Assembly: GCF_036785885.1 (NCBI RefSeq)
Contig: NC_092312.1
Location: 16,820,001-16,884,000 of the forward strand
DNA from: Coffea arabica
Lineage: Eukaryota; Streptophyta; Magnoliopsida; Gentianales; Rubiaceae
Length of the DNA: 64,000 nucleotides
Reading direction: 5' to 3'
In this document: in pieces, positions 57,001-64,000 of the stretch
Numbering within the stretch: the first letter of the stretch is position 1
How the letters are laid out: the number at the start of each line of letters is the position of its first letter
The notes under the pieces: model-generated
Database searches by the model: none
Told to the model about the DNA's origin: nothing
The model's input: the letters and a program-made list of their open reading frames with translations, nothing else
Made by a program: the position numbers and the translations under genes

Positions 57001-60000
57001 AGCTGTAGCAGATGAGAAATGTCCAGAAGCATTCGTTCCAATGCAGCAAAAGTTTGAGTGGGGCCACCAAGATTGGTCCGGAGTCTCGTAGAAATACAGC
57101 ACCTTGCCGCTTCATTTATAGCCCACCAGGCACCTGCAAGAATATTGGTAGAGCAGACTCTTTCAAGAATATCCCTCTCCACTTTGACGTCCCTCCACAA
57201 TCCATTTACATCAGCGTTTACCAATTCCTCTGACTGTATTAAAGGATGGTCTTTGGAGTTCCGGCAGGAACAGATTAACCGTTGAATCCAAGAAGACAAA
57301 GGCACTTTCCATCTCTGAGAAATGTAACTCAATATGGAAACAAGTTGCTGTGAGCGAAGTTGATGAGGTAGTTGCTTTATGGCAAAGACTTGCTTCCAGT
57401 ACAAATTAGGCCTGTTTTTAACTCCACAAATAACACTGCTAGAAGAAGTAATCATTCTACAATCATACAGACCAAAAACATATATAGTAATAGGCAGAAC
57501 ATTGCAAAGCAACCTACCAAATGCATTTTTTATATCTTTTTCTGGGTCCCCAAGTTTCTCAAGGACAGTCTCAGCAATGTACAGGAAGTGAGAGGGATGG
57601 ACAAGTTTTGCTTGCAGAAGCATGTCTAGAACCAATTTGACAAGAGATCTTACTCTTGGTTCTCTGTCTGATGCAGAATCCAAAATGGAGAACAGCAAAT
57701 TCTGCATGACCTCTACATATCCCCAGACTTCACAAGGATAATGTGTTGCCTCCACATTCTCATATGCACAGATTACATTTTTACAGAATTTAGTTATCCA
57801 TTCTAAGGCTTCTATTTTAACAGCTAAAGGAGCAGCAGTGTCAAGAGCTTTAACAAGGAGATTGGAGTAATTTCTCAAATACTCCAAAACTAGTATTGGA
57901 TGTTGATTTTTAATATTATCCTCCTTCATTGGCTTTGAAAGTGCAGGTTCTCTTGTAGAGCAACTAGTCAGAAACTCAACGTCACTCAGTCTTTGCAATG
58001 TCTGCAATACTGCTAGTTGCAGTTCTACATAGGCTTCAATAGGTAAGCTAAAAGGATCTAATTTCTCCACCAAAAAGGATAATAATCTCTTTGACCTATT
58101 AAGATACAACGTGTCAACTTCTGTAACATTCATATAGCGACTTCCACCTGGAGAAACACACGTTAACAAGACTTTCAAATCAAAATGGATTAAAGCAAAC
58201 AATTCTGATCGTGAATAAGATTTTTGAGCTGTAATTCCATCTCCAATGCACCCCTCACCGCATGTCTCTTTGAGCACAATAGTCTTCAACAAATCCAGCT
58301 CCTCAATCAAGGAATTGATTGTCCTTTCAACAACTTCTTCATTAACATGCTGCAGTAAGAAGATATAGGTAGCAGCAGCACTTCCAGTTACTAACTGATT
58401 TGGATGCAGACGCAATTGAGATATAGGGGCATCAAATCCTATTATCTTTTCAGCAGATGATGGGAGAAGCCCATGCTTTTGAAGCGACAGCAACTGTAAA
58501 TTAGTTTTAAGAACCCCATGAACCTGAAAGGAAGTAATATTTACAGTCCTTGTGAGTTGGACTGTATTCCGCATGTCCAAGCTCTGAAACAAAATATCAA
58601 CCGCAATAGGGAAAAATGTTGAAAACCTATCGCCTAAAATTTCTGCTAACAAAGTCAAGCACTTCCAAGAATCCTGAATCCATTTTGACCAACCATATTT
58701 CCTTCCAATCTGTGATAAACATCCTAATAAAAGAGGAACCATTTTGCAAAGAGGTTCAGTAATCTGTCCCAGCATATTCATTTCCAGCAAACCAGATGCT
58801 ACAGACTTCAAAACTGTAGAAAAGCAAGATAGTAAAGCAAGTAATCTTTGAAATTGCTGTGGAGTACCAGGACTTCCATCCTGAAGTAACACATCCATGT
58901 CTCCTAGAAACTTTGATAGCAATCCCAAGGAGAACTGCATGTTATTTACCCAGTGTTTCTGAAATTGCAAGAAACTGTCCATAATCACACTCCGATCTGA
59001 TTCTGCCAGGTCAGGCACCATTGCCCACCCAAGGAGCAGATCAACAATGTCAACAAAGTGAGGCTGGAAACATCTAGAAAAGTTTAAAGAAATTATAGTT
59101 AAAACAGCAAGAAGTCTGTGCAGTAAAATCAGGGAGGTTCTCTCATCTTCGAGAAGTTCCTGGCATGCTTTGAGAACAGGCAAGGCATATCTTTCGACTG
59201 CCCCAACATCTCCAACACTAAGAAATTCTTGTAGAGCTTCCAAAGCCAGCTCCGCTGTCGCATTTCCTATATTGATAAGCAGTGGCAATGCCCAACCCAT
59301 GAACCGGTCAACCAAGCCATTGAGTATAACATGATTCTGCCTTCCATTTGATGCTAGAGGGACTGAACACAGCACAGAGCACAAAGCCCCATATGCTGTG
59401 GCTGCTGACTGCCGTACCAAATATGATCTAAGCAACACAGTGAAAGCAAAAGATAAATCGACAGAAATGAAGTATATTATCCTGACCATTAACTGGTCAA
59501 TATCCACTCAAAATTTAAAGACCCTTTATTAAAATGAATACAAGTTATTACATCCTATTAAAGTGCAAGGTATGTGATGCACTTGGCCCATCAACAGAAC
59601 CAACTGGAATGTAGGTTGTATAACAAATTGCTATTCTTGTGCCATCCAAGAACAGATGTTTGATAGTTTGAGATGGAATAAACTTCAATTTTTTTTTTAA
59701 TGAATTGCCTAAGCTATTGAAACATAACAAGACAAGTCACATGAATACACTCTGATGCCAAATCTGCAGCTAATTTTTAATGGAAAGTTTCAAATCCTTA
59801 GTCACATATATTTTCAACCACTGTTGACATGAACATGGATTAACAAACTTATTTCGGTGGCCCAGTGGATCTTTTATCTTTCCTCTCAAATACCTATCCT
59901 TTACAAGAAACTTGTAATTGTGCAGATTCTAGTTGCTGAATTTAATTTCAAGCATATCTCTCATGATTTTAAACCACTCCTTGAAGCAAATCAGAATTAG

Positions 60001-61014
60001 TTTGATAATAAATGCAACTACGGTGGAGATCAATGACTACATGCTAGACTTAACTAGCTTGGAAATAACTTAAGCCCTTTAATTTTGGTAGAAACTTTCC
60101 GGCTAAGAAACAATATCTCGGAATATATAGTTTGTAGATCAAGTATATTCTCGTCTATGATTCAACAGAAAATGCTGACACTTGAATCCAATCCAAAGGA
60201 GTCAAAAAGTGCTGAGCCTGCTTGTCAATTGTTGACTTTTTCGATTGTATGTGATTAAGAAAAACCCTCTTTAACCAGCATGAAAGCCAAAAGAAAAAAG
60301 TAAATAGAAGCAGATAAGTTGTGAGGTCCTAACCTCTCCTTCCCCGTGAAAATTGGAAAACTACATTAAAATTTGGAAATGAGATTATCAAAAAGTATCT
60401 CATAAACCACAAGAGAAATATTAAAAAGTTCACCCTTAAATGACATGGATGTGATCCTTTTCCTTTTGATTGTTTTCCTATCAGTATCTGTGTTTTATTC
60501 CTTTTTCTTATCTACAATTAAGTAAAACACTCCAAGATATGTTAGAAGTACATATAATCCACATGATACACCGCACGAACTCTTGTTTATGTGTACGTAT
60601 TTATATTACAGCTATTGATGTAGTAAAAAAGCAGGCAAGCAATACTGAGTAAAATCTAGAAACAATGTTGAGCTGATTCCCAACCATTAGCAGTAAGGAA
60701 AAACTAAATTACGTGACATAGAGGAGGAATGAGAGCAGTTACTTGTCGGTGAGGAGTTGAGAGAAGCCTTGGGCGAGGAAAGAGGCGGAGTGAGTAACAA
60801 GAATGGAGTTGGGAGGGTAGAGAATGGCGCGGTGGAGTGAAGTTATGGCGGCGACGCGCGAAGGCTCCTCTTCCTCCGAAATTGACGAAGTGGCGGCGGC
60901 GTTAGCTGAAGAAGACGGCGTGGTTGAAGAAGTGGAAGGATCGTTGTCCTTGGGAAGAGCCGCCGAGAGAAGTGCGACGAGCTGTTGTTGGTGGTGGTGG
61001 AGTCCTTGCATCAT
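42025..61014 (-). CDS. SMG1: SMG1, PI3K-related protein kinase of nonsense-mediated mRNA decay
   Basis: Sixteen exons rebuilt by splice phase: 60743-61014, 54504-59427, 54245-54433, 53173-53287, 51406-52459, 49528-49975, 49247-49300, 46300-49141, 46070-46183, 44533-44663, 43786-43878, 43398-43667, 42891-43298, 42682-42802, 42207-42282 and 42025-42124. Total 11,211 nt, or 3736 aa, with every junction in phase. SMG1 phosphorylates the helicase UPF1 during nonsense-mediated decay. The long N-terminal HEAT/FAT solenoid is followed by LLPWQEITPQLFARLSCHPE (about 1728-1747). The kinase domain has LLKGREDLR (ATP-site Lys about 2024), the catalytic loop GDRHLDN (Asp2204, Asn2209) and the DFG-equivalent IDYN (about 2222-2225). 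A long insert follows, then an FATC domain ending YEGWTPWI. SMG1 is known to be missing from Arabidopsis thaliana but kept by most plants. The exon 11 donor (GTCTTC) is weak. Confidence 0.95.
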
Positions 61015-61722
61015 CTCCTCCCGTGAGTATCAGCAGCTGCAGTGTTCCACAGATTCGCATCTCCTCTGGTGGTTCAGTGATTGTTTCAGTTGTCTAACGT
61101 CGCCGTTTGCCGTTTGGCTGTTGCAAGGTAGTTTCACATGCATCAGTAGCAGTACCATGCTTGTCTCCGACGAGGCAGCGGAAGAGACAGACACATTAAT
61201 AGTAAGTGCTTCGAGATTTCTCCCTGGAGTTTTGTTTTTCGTTTTCTTTCCTTTACTTTATCGGGGGATGATGGGAACAAAATTAATTCAACAAATCAAC
61301 CCGCTTTCTCCCTCTGCACTCTGCAACCCCCCCCCTCCCCCCCCCCCCCTTTTTCCTTTATTTATCATGAGATAATGTAAAGAAATTCAAGGCAATTTGA
61401 TCCGTTTGAATTAGCTTGGCTGTTTTTAGGATATTTTTAAAAAAATTTTCAAGTGTATCACAATCTTGAAAATTTTTTTTCCATGGATCCAAAGTGAAGC
61501 ACAATCTTTCAACTTGCAAAAAATTCAAAGCAAGATTGGAAAAGGTAGTATTTAGTAATAAGTTAGAGCCTATCCTATAGTTTAGTGAAAACTAAGGGGT
61601 TCATTTGAAATTACCACTTTCCTTTAGCTCCACCAATGCACGGTCAAATCTCAGAACCAACAGTTTAATCCGTCTCCTCCTCCTCCTCCTTGCACTACCA
61701 AATTGTAATCGACCATTCGACC
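61015..61722. promoter_or_regulatory. shared divergent promoter of SMG1 and the PPR gene
   Basis: About 708 bp separate the two divergent start codons, so both promoters and 5' UTRs must lie here. It contains a C-rich tract (61327-61349, one T inside), which is G-rich on the SMG1 strand. No clear TATA box was found on either strand. Long ORFs seen in this stretch are antisense to SMG1 exon 1 and not supported as genes. Confidence 0.6.
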
Positions 61723-63666
61723 ATGAAAAAGCTACGCCAAGCTCAGTGTCTCCTCAGGCTACAGCACCCGAACCTCATTCAGCTCTCCAAAATAGCTGCA
61801 GCTCATCGGCACAATTCCACGCTTTCTCTTTCCAAATTGGGAAAACCCACACTGTCCGCCTCTCCAGCAGCCCCGTCATCTATCACCTCTCAAACTCTTC
61901 AAGATTACGCGAAATCTTCTCAGTGGCATTTGATCAAACAGGTATCTTCATCTTTGACGCCTAAGTTAATCTCATGCACCTTTCTCAGTCTCCGCTCGTC
62001 CCCTGACCTCATTCTCAACTTCATAAAATATCTTAGTCCCCAGTGCCTCAACTTGGAATGCTATTGTCTTGCTATTTCAATTCTCTCTCGAAGGCCATCT
62101 CCAAAACAAGCCACAGAGCTTATCAAGACAGTTATCTGTTCTCGGATCGCGCGTATTAGTGACATTTTTTATGGATTGGTGGGTGCTAGAGAGAGATTAA
62201 AGATATCGAGTTCGATTTTGCTGGATTTGTTGATCAGGGCGTTGTGCGAGTTGAAAAAGGGTGATGAGGCATTTGAGTGCTTTAAAATGATGCAGGGGAT
62301 GAATGTCTTGCCAAAGATTGAGACTTGTAATGATATCTTGAGTTTGTTCCTTAAGTTGAATAGGACGCAAATGGCCTGGATTGTGTATGCTGAGATGTTT
62401 CGAATGAGGATTAATTCTGGTTTGCGCACGTTTAATATTATGGTCAATTTGTTATGCAAAGAAGGGAAGTTGAAGAGGGCTAAAGAATTTATTAGGCAAA
62501 TGGAGGGTTTTGGGTTCAAGCCGAACGTGGTAACATATAATACCGTAATTCATGGATACTGCTTGAAAGGGGATCTAGAAGAGGCTAATAAAGTTCTTGA
62601 GTCGATGATATCAAAAGGGCTTGAGCCGGATACATATACATATGGATCACTGATCAGTGGCATGTGTAAGGAGCGTAGGGTGGACGAGGCGTCTGCACAT
62701 TTTGTGAAGATGATGGAAGCTGGGTTGGCGCCCACAGCTGTGACATATAACACTTTGATTGATGGATATTGTAATAAAGGGGACTTGAAAAGGGCTTTCT
62801 CTTATAAAGATGAGATGATCAAGAAAGGAGTAATGCCTACTGTATCTACTTATAATTTGCTAATTCATGCTCTGCTTCTTGAAGGTACAATTGGTGAAGC
62901 TGATAATTTGTTAAAAGAGATGCAAGAAAAAGGGATGCTTCCAGATGCCATTACATATAATATACTGATCAATGGGCATTGCAGAGCTGGAAATGCCAAA
63001 AAAGCCTTTAGTCTTCATGATGAAATGTTTAGTAAAGGGATTCAACCTTCCCGAGTTACATACACTTCACTGATTCATGTCTTGGGCAAGAGGAACAGAA
63101 TGAAGGAGGCAGATGACTTGTATGCAAATATATTACGAAGAGGTGTATTACCAGATCTTATAGTGTTTAATGTGTTAATTGATGGTCACTGTGCAAATGG
63201 AAACATGGAGCGTGCTTTTCTGCTTCTGGAGGAGATGGATAAGATGAAGGTCACCCCTGATGAAGTGACCTATAATACACTTATTCGAGGGTATTGCAGA
63301 GAGGGTAAAGTGGAAGAAGCACGTGAACTTTTTGCTAGGATGAAGGGACAGGGAATTGAACCTGATCATATCACCTATAACACACTGATTAGTGGGTATA
63401 GTGGGAGAGGTGACGTGAAAGATGCCTTCAGAGTGCGGGATGAAATGTTTAGTTTAGGGTTCAATCCTACACTTCTCACTTACAATGCTCTTATACAAGG
63501 ATTATGCAAAAAAGGCAAAGGAGATCTTGCTGAACAACTCCTTAAGGAAATGGTGAGTCAAGGTATTACTCCTGATGACAGCACTTATATTTCTTTGATA
63601 GAAGGTATTGGGAATGCAGGTAGCTTTAAGGGTAAAAGTATCCAGGATGAGGTATCTTGTGCATAG
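61723..63666 (+). CDS. P-class pentatricopeptide repeat protein, probably mitochondrial
   Basis: Single-exon gene of 647 aa. The N-terminus (MKKLRQAQCLLRLQHPNL...) is rich in Arg, Lys, Leu and Ser with few acidic residues, as in mitochondrial presequences. From about residue 190 there are 13 consecutive 35-residue P-type PPR motifs (typical TYNTLI(D/R)GYC...G(K/D)(L/V)..A..L...M...G(I/L).PD) and one partial motif at the end, with no E, DYW or SMR domain. Such proteins bind a specific organelle RNA, usually to stabilise, splice or process it. The layout resembles Arabidopsis At2g15630-like proteins. The reading frame is open further upstream, but the first true ATG is at 61723. Confidence 0.94.
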   Translation: MKKLRQAQCLLRLQHPNLIQLSKIAAAHRHNSTLSLSKLGKPTLSASPAAPSSITSQTLQDYAKSSQWHLIKQVSSSLTPKLISCTFLSLRSSPDLILNFIKYLSPQCLNLECYCLAISILSRRPSPKQATELIKTVICSRIARISDIFYGLVGARERLKISSSILLDLLIRALCELKKGDEAFECFKMMQGMNVLPKIETCNDILSLFLKLNRTQMAWIVYAEMFRMRINSGLRTFNIMVNLLCKEGKLKRAKEFIRQMEGFGFKPNVVTYNTVIHGYCLKGDLEEANKVLESMISKGLEPDTYTYGSLISGMCKERRVDEASAHFVKMMEAGLAPTAVTYNTLIDGYCNKGDLKRAFSYKDEMIKKGVMPTVSTYNLLIHALLLEGTIGEADNLLKEMQEKGMLPDAITYNILINGHCRAGNAKKAFSLHDEMFSKGIQPSRVTYTSLIHVLGKRNRMKEADDLYANILRRGVLPDLIVFNVLIDGHCANGNMERAFLLLEEMDKMKVTPDEVTYNTLIRGYCREGKVEEARELFARMKGQGIEPDHITYNTLISGYSGRGDVKDAFRVRDEMFSLGFNPTLLTYNALIQGLCKKGKGDLAEQLLKEMVSQGITPDDSTYISLIEGIGNAGSFKGKSIQDEVSCA

Positions 63667-64000
63667 ACATGTGTAATACTTGGAAAGCCATGCATGGATA
63701 GATATTTTGACAGTATCAGGCATGAGCTCTTGCTGGAGTGTAAATTCTTGTGTTGCTTACTTCTTGATAGCTTTATTTTGGGATTCGATATATTATACTC
63801 CTGCATGAAAAGTAAAGACACTGTCATGAGGGTGGATAGAGTAAAAACACTGGCACCTTCAGAATTTTGTCACAGTACATGTGTCTACAGGCTTAAGAGG
63901 CTGTTCTGTTGAGGATGTAGAAGCTGATTCTCTATTTCTAGTAATGCTTCAAGGCATGCAGTGAAAAATGTCATTGTGCTTGCTAATGTACCTATCTGAG
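63667..64000. other. 3' region of the PPR gene
   Basis: Probably PPR 3' UTR running to the window edge. Short ORFs only; no further gene can be supported. Confidence 0.45.

Noticed and set aside
60824-61375. 183-codon plus-strand ORF
   Set aside because: Lies antisense to SMG1 exon 1 and its upstream region, is low in complexity (Ser/Glu repeats, Pro runs from the C tract) and has no domain. It is a shadow of the GC-rich coding sequence.
61690-61722. Eleven extra codons before the PPR ATG
   Set aside because: The frame begins with TTG; the first ATG at 61723 starts a good mitochondrial presequence.
1-64000. CRISPR array, prophage, operon or bacterial-type system
   Set aside because: All genes are plant nuclear genes with introns or plant families; repeats lack CRISPR-like spacing.

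Overview
The window is nuclear DNA of a flowering plant, most likely a eudicot. Genes have GT-AG introns, the proteins are plant types (CYP74, extra-large G protein, PPR, JINGUBANG-like WD40), and AT-rich intergenic DNA is full of small transposons. The species cannot be named from the sequence.

Region by region: 1-7.7 kb is gene-free repeat DNA, with a decayed Copia-type LTR (732-1276), a four-copy tandem array (4587-5330) and a long inverted repeat (5551-6636). A single-exon CYP74 oxylipin-pathway P450 lies on the minus strand at 7714-9168. A seven-exon gene for proteasome assembly chaperone 2 lies on the minus strand at 11855-15121. From 15 to 23 kb there are only repeats: two related hAT-type elements, two MITEs and an RY-motif repeat. 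A single-exon seven-blade WD40 protein (JINGUBANG-like) is at 23421-24896 (+). From 25 to 31 kb there is a hAT element with a perfect 8-bp target-site duplication, a SINE inserted just beside it, a large terminal-inverted-repeat element and further MITEs. An eight-exon extra-large G-alpha gene (XLG) is at 31777-36941 (+). Two small, apparently paralogous minus-strand genes (37867-38127 and 39857-40120) flank a tRNA-Ala(CGC) gene (39360-39432). A 16-exon SMG1 gene fills 42025-61014 (-), and a mitochondrial-type PPR gene follows divergently at 61723-63666 (+).

I rebuilt the exon structures of PSMG2 (280 aa), XLG (916 aa) and SMG1 (3736 aa) by reading splice sites and codon phase. All three close in frame from ATG to stop. 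The genes do not form an operon or a common pathway. They are independent plant loci: oxylipin synthesis, proteasome assembly, pollen or hormone-linked WD40 signalling, G-protein signalling, nonsense-mediated decay and organelle RNA processing.

I see no clearly new biological system. The best leads are the CYP74 with two changed active-site motifs, the 440-bp-arm inverted repeat, the pair of small proteins sharing a C-terminal motif, the nested hAT/SINE insertions, and an SMG1 exon that begins with a donor-like hexamer.
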